From: Coffea arabica
Taxonomy: Eukaryota > Streptophyta > Magnoliopsida > Gentianales > Rubiaceae
Direction of reading: 5' to 3'
Length of the DNA: 64,000 nucleotides
NCBI RefSeq assembly: GCF_036785885.1
Contig: NC_092330.1
Coordinates: 10,202,525-10,266,524 of the forward strand
Shown: positions 51,394 through 61,355 of the stretch, in pieces
Layout of the letters: each line of letters begins with the position of its first letter
Numbering within the stretch: position 1 is the stretch's first letter
Notes under the pieces: generated by a model
Seen by the model: the letters and a program-made list of their open reading frames with translations, nothing else
What the model was told of the DNA's origin: nothing
Database searches by the model: none
Program-made: the position numbers and the translations under genes

Positions 51394-52066
51394 ATGGATG
51401 CTTATTATTTTCAATTAAGATGTAGCATGGTGGTAGAATTCAAGGGGATAAATATAAGATCTATGTTGGTGGAGAGGTAGACTATTTTGATCTTTGTGAT
51501 GCCGATAGGATGTCAATGCATGAGATTAACGCTATGGTGAAAAAGTGTGGCTACAACAACGATGTCATCTTGTACTATTATCTTGATCCAAGAAGTGATA
51601 TCAACAATGGATTGAAAGAACTCCAAACTGACGAGCATATTAGACAGTTTTGTAGTTGGGTGGAGCAGTTCAAGTTGATGGAAGTGATATGCAACCATGT
51701 TCCAGAAGATGAGGTGTTAAAAATTCAAACAAAAACCATTGGAAAGCCACCAGATGTGCACAAGTCTACAGTGATAATTCAGGAAATTGATGATGGGGAT
51801 GAAGGTCAAACAATGAATGCATGTAATCATAAATTTGTCAAAACCTCACAATCTGTGAAGAAAAGGGGTTATATTCCGCGAAGATGGGCTGCTTTAGAGT
51901 GGAAGGATAGCACTCTACAAAAATAAGCAGTGCATGGAGCTACTGACCAAGGTGATACATCTACAATTGCAGCAGGCTTGCGCTCAACTTCTGGAGATGG
52001 TGAACCGATTGACTTAGAGAGAATTCAAAATGGGGGAGAAGGAGGCGAGTGTGATGATGGTGATGG
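51394..52066 (+). pseudogene. MuDR-like transposase N-terminal (PB1-like) fragment, decayed and interrupted
   Basis: From 51426 the frame reads HGGRIQGDKYKIYVGGEVDY and continues through MSMHEINAMVKKCGYNND, then a YYYLDPRSDI segment and WVEQFKLMEVICNHVP. This is the PB1-like N-terminal domain that I know from plant Mutator-type transposases. Upstream, TAG replaces an expected Trp and the frame from ATG 51394 is shifted. A TAA at 51924-51926 cuts the following region, which otherwise stays in frame and acidic to 52066, where the Tekay element enters. No MULE catalytic or zinc-finger domain remains in the window. It is not functional. Confidence 0.75.
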
Positions 52067-52311
52067 TGTGAGAACCCTCATTTTAAAACACAATTTCCTC
52101 AATTAATTGCCTTATTCTAGGATTTAAATCATATATTATATGCCCTTACATTAGCTTTTCTAGGTGTTACAATAATTTTCATGCATTACACTTCATTCCT
52201 TTTTACTTGAAGAAAAAAACATTTTTCTTGAATTGATTTTAATTATACACCACTTACATTTTACCAAGTGTCTTTATATTAGTGGTAGAAATCTTACATG
52301 TAGGATTATAG

Positions 52312-52473
52312 GTGTTAAAGAATTATTGGTGCACTTGGAAAGATTAGTTAGAAGTGTTAAAGTATTATTGGTGCACTTGGAAAGATTAGTTAGAAGTGTT
52401 AAAGTATTATTGGTGCACTTGGAAAGGTTAGTTAGAGGTGTTAAAATATTATTGGTGCATTTGGAAAGGTTAA
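52312..52473 (+). repeat. 42-bp tandem repeat in U3, four units
   Basis: Units start at 52312, 52354, 52396 and 52438 with GTGTTAAA(G/A)(A/T)ATTATTGG, each followed by TGCACTTGGAAA. The 3' LTR has three units (60963, 61005, 61047). They sit upstream of the TATA box, in enhancer position. Confidence 0.92.
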
Positions 52474-52570
52474 GACACCATTAGTCAAAGATTAAGAGAG
52501 AATTGGACAAGTAAGTGGACATGTGGCAAAATCCTAGCCAAGCATCTTGTTGGAACCAAGATTAGAAGAC

Positions 52571-52578
52571 TATATAAA
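52571..52578 (+). promoter_or_regulatory. TATA box of the 5' LTR
   Basis: GACTATATAAACTAGCC is a strong plant TATA context, repeated exactly in the 3' LTR at 61180-61187. Transcription would begin roughly 30 bp downstream. Confidence 0.65.
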
Positions 52579-54969
52579 CTAGCCAAAGCCTTCTTTTTTT
52601 CTTGAGTGCTGGCCGAAATTCTGGTTCAAGAGAGAGAGAAAAAGTGAGCCACATAATCTTGTTTTCTTACTCTAGCAAACCAAGAACAACAATCAAGAGA
52701 GAAAAAAAAAATCTGAATTAGTGAGAGAGTTCCTACAACTCCAAGTGCTTGATCCAAGCTTGAGGACTTACTTTGGTGAAGTGATTTTGGTGATTCAAGC
52801 TCACTATAAGAGAGGTATATGTTCTTTAAATCCTTGTTTTGATGATAGATCATGCACTTGAAAGTGTTAATAGCAAAGATACAAGTTGTTTGGTTGAGAT
52901 GTTGAGTTAGTTTCTTGAAGTAAATAAGTAGTAGCTAGGTTTCTTAGTATGCATACCAAGTGTATGATGAAATGTTTGATTCTTGTTCATGTTTGTTTAT
53001 GAGGTATTATTATGTTTTAAACCTCTTTTGAGCTAGAACTACCACTTGATATGATGATTGAGTAGAAAACATGTAAGGATGAAGATTGAACAAATGTTGA
53101 AAAGTGTAGGCTGGTTGCTTTGTCTAGGCTGGCCGGTTCTTGTAGGAGGGATTTCCCCTCAATCTTGTTGTTAAATTGTGTCCTAATCAAGCCTAATAAA
53201 CTAAGTTAAATATTGGTTAAGCCTATGAGCAAGTTGGAATGGAGTTGAAGCAAGTAAAGTGGTAATTTTGAACCATTAGTAGACTGTTTTAGGACTCTTG
53301 TAGTTATGGGATCATTATGGCTACCTTAGATCGTGTTGTATATTATATTGTGAACTCCATTGATTCTAAGTGACTTGAATCCTTGTATATGATTACTTGA
53401 GGAGTGAATTGGGTGAATTTGGATCAAAACTAATGAAGTTAGCCCTAGAACTAGAGTAGTTTGGTATAGGATTAATGTTGATCCAGGGTTGGAAAAACAG
53501 CCACCTTGTCTGAATTACTGTTGTTGATAGGAGATGAACCACGGTGTGATCTTGGTACCGTTGGAAAGCCCTTCGAGTCTAGTTTCCAACGTCACTGACG
53601 GCACCTAATTTCGACTTTTCTACAGTGAGTTATGACCGTTTTCCTAAGACTGCCAGGGCATGACTGTGCAACCCGAGAAGAAATCCTTAAGCATAATTGG
53701 AACTTTTCTTTTGCCAAACTTTCATGCACCTACTAAACTTGTTTTCTCATGAACTTTTACCATAGTTTGGACCTTGTTTGCATGACGGATTAAGTAGCTT
53801 AGACTACTCACTTGGTCTCTTATTAAGCCTAACCTAGTGGGGCATGAATCTAATTGTTAACGATTTCACTCGCTGCCCTAGGTTTGGGAAACGAAGGTGA
53901 CCGTAACTAAGACGTTTGACATCGATTGCTTCTTTTGATTGACAGGTGAGTGTTCCACTACCTGCTACCTGCTTATGTGAAATATTTGAATACTTGATTT
54001 ACGACTGTTTGAGCCAAACCCTGATTTGATAAAAGTGGAGGCGAGGGTGTACTTTATCGCACTCGTCCTCCTTCATTTTCACTGAGGCTCTGTATACTGT
54101 TATTGTGAAATGTGAATTCTCTATATGTGACCGTGCTTGAGTTGTTTGGGTGACATCCCATCTACTACTACTACTGTTTGGGTACCCAACCTCATAGGCG
54201 AGTCGGTTCTATCGAGCCAGCAAGGGCTTGGTCGAGAAGGCCGATAAACCTTGAGGACTGTTTACTGTTCACTGAAACCGGTATACTCGAGTATTACCTA
54301 ACTACTGTTTATGAAGTGCGGGCCCGGTGGGGGGTTGATTGGTGGACGGAGACAGGTGAAAGTGGTGTTCTACGGACTAAATATTCTGTGTATACAAGTG
54401 TTGACGGAGTGTCAACGAAGACATTTATGATCAAGCTCAAGGGAATTTTGGTTTTTGAAAGCCACCCGTATCCTTGAATTGAATTGTGGATTAATTGTTA
54501 TTGCATCAGAGGGTATTTACTTGATTACTCTATGCCTTAATTTGACTATGTGTTTACTTGTTTTACTTGGAACCTCACTGAGCTTTAGCTCACCCCACTC
54601 CCTTTGTTTTCCTTAACAGATCGGGGATGGACTAACGGTCAAGAGCTTGCTTAGCTTTGTTTTGCTTGAACTTGTAAATTTTATTAAGATGACTTTACCT
54701 TTTACTGTTGTAAGCTTGAATTTCTAAGTTTGACTTATGTTATGAAATTGTAGTATGAAGTGGTAAGTGTGACTCTTAGCTTGCCATATTAAGTTTGGAA
54801 AGTTGATTGATAGTTATGTGTTATTAGGGTTGTATAATTTAATTTGAAGTTATTTTCCCAGTTATTTTGAGTTGCTAGTTCTTTGATCGACTGAGTCCCG
54901 GCGAGAGCTGGGCAGGCAGTCCGCTGATACCCTAGGGTTCGCTCTAGGGAGAGGTGGGGCTGTCACAGT

Positions 54970-54981
54970 TGGTATCAGAGC
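54970..54981 (+). other. Primer-binding site (initiator Met-tRNA)
   Basis: TGGTATCAGAGC begins two bases after the 5' LTR end and is the standard plant retrotransposon primer site complementary to the 3' end of initiator Met-tRNA. It fixes the LTR boundary and the plus orientation. Confidence 0.93.
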
Positions 54982-55085
54982 CTAGGTTTGAATTAGCCTG
55001 GGCAAATTAGAAATTTCCGATTTGAGGGTTATATTTCATTATTTTTCCTTAAGAGTACTAAAGTTTATCTACACTTTTGTGTAGG

Positions 55086-55607
55086 ATGGACGGACCTAGC
55101 GGCCATAGTGATAGTCCTGTTGGTGAGAAGCCCCAAGGAGTACTCCCCATGATTAAGTATCAAATCCGGTCCGGAGGAGCTAGAGTTTATTGGAGCCCGT
55201 CAAACCGCTATAGGCGTTGCAAGTGCCGTCTTACTTATGCCTACCCTAATGAAGTAGTATTGGCGGTGGTAAAAGAGCGTAAGGAGCTTGCCAGGGATAA
55301 TGCTAGGCTTGAAGCCGAAGTGAAGCAACTAAAGGAAGCCAATAAGATGCAAGCCGAGCGGCTTAAGGACCTCGAGTATGATAACGTCGAGGGCCAAGAA
55401 AGGATTGACGATCTTTGCGCACAGTTGGAGGAAACTCAAGAACGCATGGTGACTAGGACCATGAAGGTGAGGACTAGGGCGGAGTCCATTCTGAATGTTT
55501 GTGACGACCTTCTAGGAGAAGCAAGTGATGAGGCTTCTTATATGGATATTGGCTCAGAAGATGAACCTATTGAGAGTGGGGGGTCAGCTAGTCCCGCCAC
55601 TGACTAG
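55086..55607 (+). CDS. Extra coiled-coil ORF upstream of gag (173 aa)
   Basis: This frame lies between the primer site and gag-pol. I chose the ATG at 55086 (MDGPSGHSD); the open frame extends only slightly further upstream and has no earlier ATG. Residues 1-50 are mixed, with Arg/Tyr-rich segments and a CKC at 45-47. Residues about 58-128 form a long charged coiled coil with heptad Leu/Val/Ile spacing (ELARDNARLEAEVKQLKEAN). Residues 141-166 are acidic. It has no Gag, protease, polymerase or chromodomain motif. Possible roles are nucleic-acid or capsid-related binding, or transcript regulation, but none can be shown. The intact frame in a young element suggests it is translated. It is separated from gag by 461 nt and lies in a different frame. 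Confidence 0.7.
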   Translation: MDGPSGHSDSPVGEKPQGVLPMIKYQIRSGGARVYWSPSNRYRRCKCRLTYAYPNEVVLAVVKERKELARDNARLEAEVKQLKEANKMQAERLKDLEYDNVEGQERIDDLCAQLEETQERMVTRTMKVRTRAESILNVCDDLLGEASDEASYMDIGSEDEPIESGGSASPATD

Positions 55608-55821
55608 GTCTTCACCATTTGGCTAGGATAGTGGATGATTTTGACATTGTACATAGACAGGTTAGGGGATGTGGTGACCTGGTGGTTGTATAGCTCCTTT
55701 TGACTACTTGTGTTAGGTTTTGCTTGGTATGACTATATCTGTACTTTTGAGGGCTCGTACTTTCTATTGTGGTCTCGTTATCTTGTAAGTGACTACTATG
55801 CGCCTTTTAATGTATAATACT

Positions 55822-55907
55822 TTGACTGTTGACCTTGATCTTTGACTGTTGACTGTTGACTGTTGATCGTTGACTTTTGACCTTTGACTTTAACCTTGGC
55901 TTTGACT
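55822..55907 (+). promoter_or_regulatory. Cluster of nine W-box cores (TTGACY)
   Basis: Nine TTGAC(C/T) hexamers occur in 86 bases, spaced roughly 7-21 bp, just before the gag start. TTGAC(C/T) is the core bound by plant WRKY factors, which respond to defence and stress. The pattern also looks like a local (TTGACTG)n expansion, so its function is an inference. Confidence 0.5.
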
Positions 55908-56068
55908 TTATTCCGTCATTAATTTTAACTGCGGTGCATTTCACTTGCTTATCGTGATTCCAATCTTGATTTCTTATGTGACTTTTCATTATATGTAATC
56001 ATCTTTCGTATATCATATTCGCTCACCCGATTAGTTGTCATACTTGGGCACTAGGCCATTGAGTAATA

Positions 56069-59000
56069 ATGGAAACGAGACAAAGACGTACTCGGGGCCG
56101 TGGACGAGAACCCAGGCAAGTCCAAGATCAAGGGGAGGAACAAGGTTCGGTGGCGAATCAAAACCAGGAACCCCGAGGTGATGGAGGGGACCAAGTAGCA
56201 ACAGCTATTAATCGAATGACTGATTTGTTGGCCCGCTTGGTTGACCAGCAGGGTCAAGTACCTGGTAACCAACAAAGGGACCCCGAAGTAGGCGAGGATA
56301 GGGCCCTGGAGCGGTTTCAAAAGTTTGCCCCTCCAAAAATTCTTGGAGGACCTGAACCCGAAGTTGCCGAGAATTGGTTCGAGCGAATGGAGGATATATT
56401 CGCCGCGTTGCATTACTCTGAAGAGAGGCAAGTTACCTTTGCCGTTTTCCAGCTGGAAGGCGCGGCCCGTTCCTGGTGGAACGTAGTAAGGGCCAAGTGG
56501 GAAAGGGAGCAAACCCCACGTACCTGGTTAAACTTCACGAGGGAATTCAATGAGAAATTCCTCCCACCCTTAATTCAGGAGAAAAGGGAGGATGAGTTCA
56601 TTAAACTGCGCCAAGGCACTTCAAGTGTGGCAGAGTATGAGACGCAGTTCACCCGACTTTCCAAGTTTGCCCCAGAATTGGTGGTAAGTGAGCAAAAGCG
56701 TATAAGGCGGTTTATACAAGGTTTGAATATAGAAATCCAAAAGGATTTGGCTGCCGCTCAAATTGACACCTTTAAGGATGCGCTTGAAAAGGCTCAACGT
56801 GTGGAGCAGGCCCGATCTCAAGTTCGGACCTTTCAGGCTAAGAAGCGTGGTGCACCCACCAGTACTCCTGGCCGAAGTGATCAGAATGTGCCACCTCCGA
56901 AGTTTGGAAAGGGTACGAGTGGAGCCCGAATTGCGGGGACACCAAGAGGTGGAGCTTCTTCTAGAGGAGCTCAAGGTGGAAGGGGACAGGGACAACAGAA
57001 AACTGTCTCCCTAGGAGTTCCCGCACCCACCACACGTGTAAGCTGTGGATATTGTGGTAAGCCAAATCATACCGAAGACAATTGCTGGAAAAAGTTGAAA
57101 AAGTGCCTTGTTTGTGGAAGTTCTGAGCACCAGATTGCCACTTGCCCTGTTAAGAATCGTGACGGGAACGTGGGTACCCAGTCGGAAAAGTCAAACCCTA
57201 AGCAACCTACCGCCAGTGCTAGTCGACCCAAAACCTCTGCTAGGGTTTTTGCTTTGGACCACCGGCGAGTTCCGGATTCATCGGAAGTAGTGGAAGGTAC
57301 GATCCCTATATTCCACCGCTTAGCTAAACTTTTGATTGACCCTGGGGCAACCCATTCTTTTGTGAATCCTGCCTTTATGTGTGGTATTGCTGTGAATCCT
57401 GTTAAGTTGCCATATGATTTAGAAGTGAAAACACCCACTGGGAGTCAAAGCCTGATTACCAATATGGTCTATAAAAATTGTGAGATTTGGGTAGGAGAAC
57501 GGAAGTTAGTGGGTGACTTGATAAGTTTAGACCTTAAGGGATACGATGTAATTATAGGCATGGATTCGCTAGCCCGTTATAACGCCCAATTGAACTGTAA
57601 AACAAAGGTGGTAGAATTCTCGATACCCGGAGAGGCAACTTTATGGTTGGACGTGAGGGGTAGGTTAGCCTCGTCTGCACTTGTTTCGGGAATCCGAGCC
57701 AGAAAGTTGTTGAGTAAGGGGGCGCAAGGCTACTTAGCCTTCTTAATTAATACTCCTGGAGATAAAGTGAAACTGGAGGATGTTGTAGTAGTGAATGAAT
57801 TTCCTGATGTCTTTCCCGATGAGTTGAAATCGATGCCATCAGAAAGGGAAATAGAATTTAAGATCGATTTAGTACCTGGAACTGCTCCCATTGCAAAAAC
57901 GCCATACCGAATGGCCCCTGCCGAACTTAAAGAGTTGAAACTGCAGTTACAAGATCTGTTAGAACGAGGGTTTATTCGAGAAAGTGAGTCACCGTGGGGG
58001 GCACCAGTGTTATTTGTTAAGAAAAAGGATGGTAGTTTAAGACTGTGCATTGACTATCGTGGCCTAAATGATGTTACGGTGAAAAATAAATATCCCTTAC
58101 CACACATTGATGAATTGTTTGACCAACTACAAGGGGCAGTAGTTTTCTCTAAGTTGGACTTGAGGCAAGGCTACTACCAGTTACGAATTAGGCAAGAGGA
58201 TATACCGAAGACTGCCTTTAATTCCAGATATGGTCATTTTGAGTTCGCTGTGATGCCTTTTGGTTTAACGAATGCCCCTGCTGCATTTATGGATTTAATG
58301 CATCGAGTCTTTAAACCCTACTTGGATCAATTTGTTGTAGTATTTATCGATGATATTTTGGTGTATTCCAAGACTCGAGAGGAACACGAACGGCATTTGA
58401 GGATAGTTTTACGGACCTTAAGGGAACATCAGTTATTTGCCAAGTTTAGCAAATGCGAGTTTTGGTTGGAGCAAATTTCTTTTCTAGGGCATATAATATC
58501 TAAAGATGGAATTTCTGTGGATCCAGTGAAAGTGGAGGCTGTAGCTGAGTGGAAACACCCGGAAACCCTGACTGAGGTCCGTAGTTTTCTAGGTTTAGCC
58601 GGGTATTACCGTCGGTTTATCAAAGATTTCTCCAAGTTAGCCGGTCCTTTAACCGACCTGACCAAAAAGCATGGTCAATTTGTCTGGAATTCTAAGTGTG
58701 AATCTAGTTTTCGGGAATTGAAGAAAAGGTTAACGTCGGCACCTGTTTTAGCTTTACCAAATGGGAGAGATAGTTTTACGGTATATACGGACGCCTCAAG
58801 GGAAGGTTTGGGGTGTGTTCTAATGCAAAACGGGAGTGTAATTTCCTATGCCTCTAGGAAGTTAAAACCTCACGAGCGAAATTACCCCACTCATGACTTA
58901 GAACTGGCCGCTGTAGTTTTTGCATTAAAGAAGTGGAGGCATTACTTATATGGAGTGACGTTTGAGGTGTATACCGACCATAAGAGTTTGAAATACCTAT

Positions 59001-60706
59001 TCTCTCAGAAGGAGTTAAACTTGAGACAGCGTCGGTGGGTGGAATTTCTTGAGGATTATGACTGTACAATTAACTATCACCCAGGCAAGGCTAATGTTGT
59101 AGCGGACGCTTTAAGCCGACAAGTGCAAATAGCTGGATTGATGGCTAAGGAATGGAATTTGCTGAAGGAAGTGAGTGAATGGAACCCGCGATTAGACCGA
59201 CAGAGGGTAATTTTCTGCAATATTACAGTAAGATCTGAATTGTTGGACCGCATTAAAGAAGCTCAAAGGAATGACCGGATGGTGCAAAAGTGGACAGAAA
59301 AAGTACAAAAAGGAGAGTTACAAGACTTTACCGTGAGTTCCGAAGGTATCTTAAAATTTCGTGATCGGATAGTGGTACCACAAGATGAAGTGATAAAAAG
59401 GGATATTTTGGAAGAGGCACATCGGTCCAAGTATACAGTACATCCTGGGAGTAGTAAAATGTATCAAGATTTGAAAAGGTTGTATTGGTGGGATAAGATG
59501 AAGAAAGAAATTGCTCAGTTTGTCCAAAAATGTTTGGTGTGCCAACAAGTGAAAGCTGAGCATCAAAAGCCTTCAGGTCTTCTGCAACCTCTGGAGATCC
59601 CCGAGTGGAAATGGGAACATATTACTATGGATTTCGTATCAGGATTACCCCGTACCCAGAAAGGTCACGACGCCGTTTGGGTAATAGTAGACAGGTTGAC
59701 CAAGTCTGCTCATTTCTTACCCGTAAATATGAAATATTCTATGGAGAAATTGGCCCAACTATACATGGATGAGATTGTGAGGTTACATGGAATCCCTGTA
59801 AGCATTGTGTCTGATAGAGACCCACGATTTGTGTCTCGTTTTTGGCAACAATTACAAGGAACCTTAGGGACCAAGCTGAACTTTAGTACTACCTATCATC
59901 CCCAAACTGATGGACAATCGGAGAGGACCATTCAGACACTTGAAGACATGTTGAGGACCTGTATTCTAGATTTTGGTGGAAGTTGGGGACAATACATGGT
60001 TTTGGTTGAATTCGCATACAATAATAGTTACCATTCTTCAATACAAATGGCACCGTATGAAGCTCTCTATGGAAGAAAGTGCCGATCACCAATATTTTGG
60101 GATGAAGTAGGAGAGAGAAGAGTTTTAGACCCAGTTGCAGTACCATGGATCGAGGATGCGTATGAGAAAGTGAAAGTGATACGTCAGAGGCTTCAGACAG
60201 CGCAAAGTCGACAAAAGAGTTACGCTGATAATCGACGAAAGGACTTGGAGTTTGAGATTGGGGACAAGGTATTCTTGAAGGTTACGCCACTTCGAAGTCT
60301 CACGGCAGGAAAAGGAAAGAAGCTTCATCCAAGATACGTAGGACCATTCAAAATCCTTCAACGAGTTGGAAACGTGGCATATCGATTGGAGTTACGAACA
60401 AGTCTATCCAGGGTTCATGATGTATTTCACGTGTCCATGTTGAAAAAGTATTATCCAGATCCCACTCATATACTGAAGCCAGAGGAAATTGACATTGATG
60501 AATGTTTGACCTACGAGGAAAGACCAGTGCAAATCTTAGATCGAAAAGTGAAGGAATTGAGGACTAAGCAAATACCCTTGGTAAAGGTCTTGTGGAGAAA
60601 CCATGAGGTGGAGGAGGCTACTTGGGAAGTGGAAGAGGACATTCGCGCCAAATACCCTAAGCTATTCAATGATGAAGGTGAGAATTTCGAGGACGAAATT
60701 CTTTAA
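56069..60706 (+). CDS. Gag-Pol polyprotein, Tekay/Del clade Ty3 retrotransposon (1545 aa, intact)
   Basis: This single frame encodes capsid, protease, reverse transcriptase, RNase H and integrase, used to copy and insert the element. Gag fills residues 1-360, with a capsid-type region at about 80-245. Two CCHC zinc knuckles follow (C326-C329-H334-C339 and C346-C349-H354-C359). The protease site is DPGATHS at 424 (usual form DSGA). The polymerase motif is FIDD with Asp at 761-762. RNase H has Asp at about 908 in YTDAS. Integrase has an HHCC zinc site (first His at about 1118) and the triad D1188, D1249, E1285 (D-35-E). A chromodomain-like end at about 1484-1532 ([20 protein letters not shown]) fits the Tekay/Del group, whose proteins I know to end this way. 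No stop or frameshift interrupts it. Antisense and small overlapping frames are shadows. Confidence 0.95.
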   Translation: METRQRRTRGRGREPRQVQDQGEEQGSVANQNQEPRGDGGDQVATAINRMTDLLARLVDQQGQVPGNQQRDPEVGEDRALERFQKFAPPKILGGPEPEVAENWFERMEDIFAALHYSEERQVTFAVFQLEGAARSWWNVVRAKWEREQTPRTWLNFTREFNEKFLPPLIQEKREDEFIKLRQGTSSVAEYETQFTRLSKFAPELVVSEQKRIRRFIQGLNIEIQKDLAAAQIDTFKDALEKAQRVEQARSQVRTFQAKKRGAPTSTPGRSDQNVPPPKFGKGTSGARIAGTPRGGASSRGAQGGRGQGQQKTVSLGVPAPTTRVSCGYCGKPNHTEDNCWKKLKKCLVCGSSEHQIATCPVKNRDGNVGTQSEKSNPKQPTASASRPKTSARVFALDHRRVPDSSEVVEGTIPIFHRLAKLLIDPGATHSFVNPAFMCGIAVNPVKLPYDLEVKTPTGSQSLITNMVYKNCEIWVGERKLVGDLISLDLKGYDVIIGMDSLARYNAQLNCKTKVVEFSIPGEATLWLDVRGRLASSALVSGIRARKLLSKGAQGYLAFLINTPGDKVKLEDVVVVNEFPDVFPDELKSMPSEREIEFKIDLVPGTAPIAKTPYRMAPAELKELKLQLQDLLERGFIRESESPWGAPVLFVKKKDGSLRLCIDYRGLNDVTVKNKYPLPHIDELFDQLQGAVVFSKLDLRQGYYQLRIRQEDIPKTAFNSRYGHFEFAVMPFGLTNAPAAFMDLMHRVFKPYLDQFVVVFIDDILVYSKTREEHERHLRIVLRTLREHQLFAKFSKCEFWLEQISFLGHIISKDGISVDPVKVEAVAEWKHPETLTEVRSFLGLAGYYRRFIKDFSKLAGPLTDLTKKHGQFVWNSKCESSFRELKKRLTSAPVLALPNGRDSFTVYTDASREGLGCVLMQNGSVISYASRKLKPHERNYPTHDLELAAVVFALKKWRHYLYGVTFEVYTDHKSLKYLFSQKELNLRQRRWVEFLEDYDCTINYHPGKANVVADALSRQVQIAGLMAKEWNLLKEVSEWNPRLDRQRVIFCNITVRSELLDRIKEAQRNDRMVQKWTEKVQKGELQDFTVSSEGILKFRDRIVVPQDEVIKRDILEEAHRSKYTVHPGSSKMYQDLKRLYWWDKMKKEIAQFVQKCLVCQQVKAEHQKPSGLLQPLEIPEWKWEHITMDFVSGLPRTQKGHDAVWVIVDRLTKSAHFLPVNMKYSMEKLAQLYMDEIVRLHGIPVSIVSDRDPRFVSRFWQQLQGTLGTKLNFSTTYHPQTDGQSERTIQTLEDMLRTCILDFGGSWGQYMVLVEFAYNNSYHSSIQMAPYEALYGRKCRSPIFWDEVGERRVLDPVAVPWIEDAYEKVKVIRQRLQTAQSRQKSYADNRRKDLEFEIGDKVFLKVTPLRSLTAGKGKKLHPRYVGPFKILQRVGNVAYRLELRTSLSRVHDVFHVSMLKKYYPDPTHILKPEEIDIDECLTYEERPVQILDRKVKELRTKQIPLVKVLWRNHEVEEATWEVEEDIRAKYPKLFNDEGENFEDEIL

Positions 60707-60717
60707 GGGGGAGAGAG
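60705..60717 (+). other. Polypurine tract
   Basis: AAGGGGGAGAGAG directly precedes the 3' LTR start (TGTGAGAACCC at 60718) and overlaps the gag-pol stop codon. It is the expected primer for plus-strand DNA synthesis. Confidence 0.9.
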
Positions 60718-61355
60718 TGTGAGAACCCTCATTTTAAAACACAATTTCCTCAATTAATTGCCTTATTCTAGGATTTAAATCATATATTATATGCCCTTAC
60801 ATTAGCTTTTCTAGGTGTTACAATAATTTTCATGCATTACACTTCATTCCTTTTTACTTGAAGAAAAAAACATTTTTCTTGAATTGATTTTAATTATACA
60901 CCACTTACATTTTACCAAGTGTCTTTATATTAGTGGTAGAAATCTTACATGTAGGATTATAGGTGTTAAAGAATTATTGGTGCACTTGGAAAGATTAGTT
61001 AGAAGTGTTAAAGTATTATTGGTGCACTTGGAAAGGTTAGTTAGAGGTGTTAAAATATTATTGGTGCATTTGGAAAGGTTAAGACACCATTAGTCAAAGA
61101 TTAAGAGAGAATTGGACAAGTAAGTGGACATGTGGCAAAATCCTAGCCAAGCATCTTGTTGGAACCAAGATTAGAAGACTATATAAACTAGCCAAAGCCT
61201 TCTTTTTTTCTTGAGTGCTGGCCGAAATTCTGGTTCAAGAGAGAGAGAAAAAGTGAGCCACATAATCTTGTTTTCTTACTCTAGCAAACCAAGAACAACA
61301 ATCAAGAGAGAAAAAAAAAATCTGAATTAGTGAGAGAGTTCCTACAACTCCAAGT
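60718..61355 (+). mobile_element. 3' LTR (5' part) of the Tekay element, cut by an insertion
   Basis: It matches 52067-52746 at every position I compared, except that one 42-bp unit is missing (638 against 680 bp). It stops at CTCCAAGT, where a minus-strand LTR begins at 61356. The rest of this LTR must lie beyond the window. The near-identity to the 5' LTR means the element inserted recently. Confidence 0.93.

Larger units (their letters stand above)
52067..54967 (+). mobile_element. 5' LTR of the intact Tekay-clade retrotransposon
   Basis: It starts TGTGAGAACCC and ends GGGGCTGTCACA, 2901 bp. The first 680 bp match the visible 3' LTR (60718-61355) at every position I compared, apart from one extra 42-bp repeat unit. 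A TATATAAA box at 52571-52578 marks the promoter, so U3 is about 0.5 kb and R plus U5 is long. GATGG at 52062-52066 is the left half of the expected duplication; the right half is outside the window. Confidence 0.93.

Noticed and set aside
56051-60361. Antisense frames over gag-pol
   Set aside because: They are shadows of the intact sense frame.
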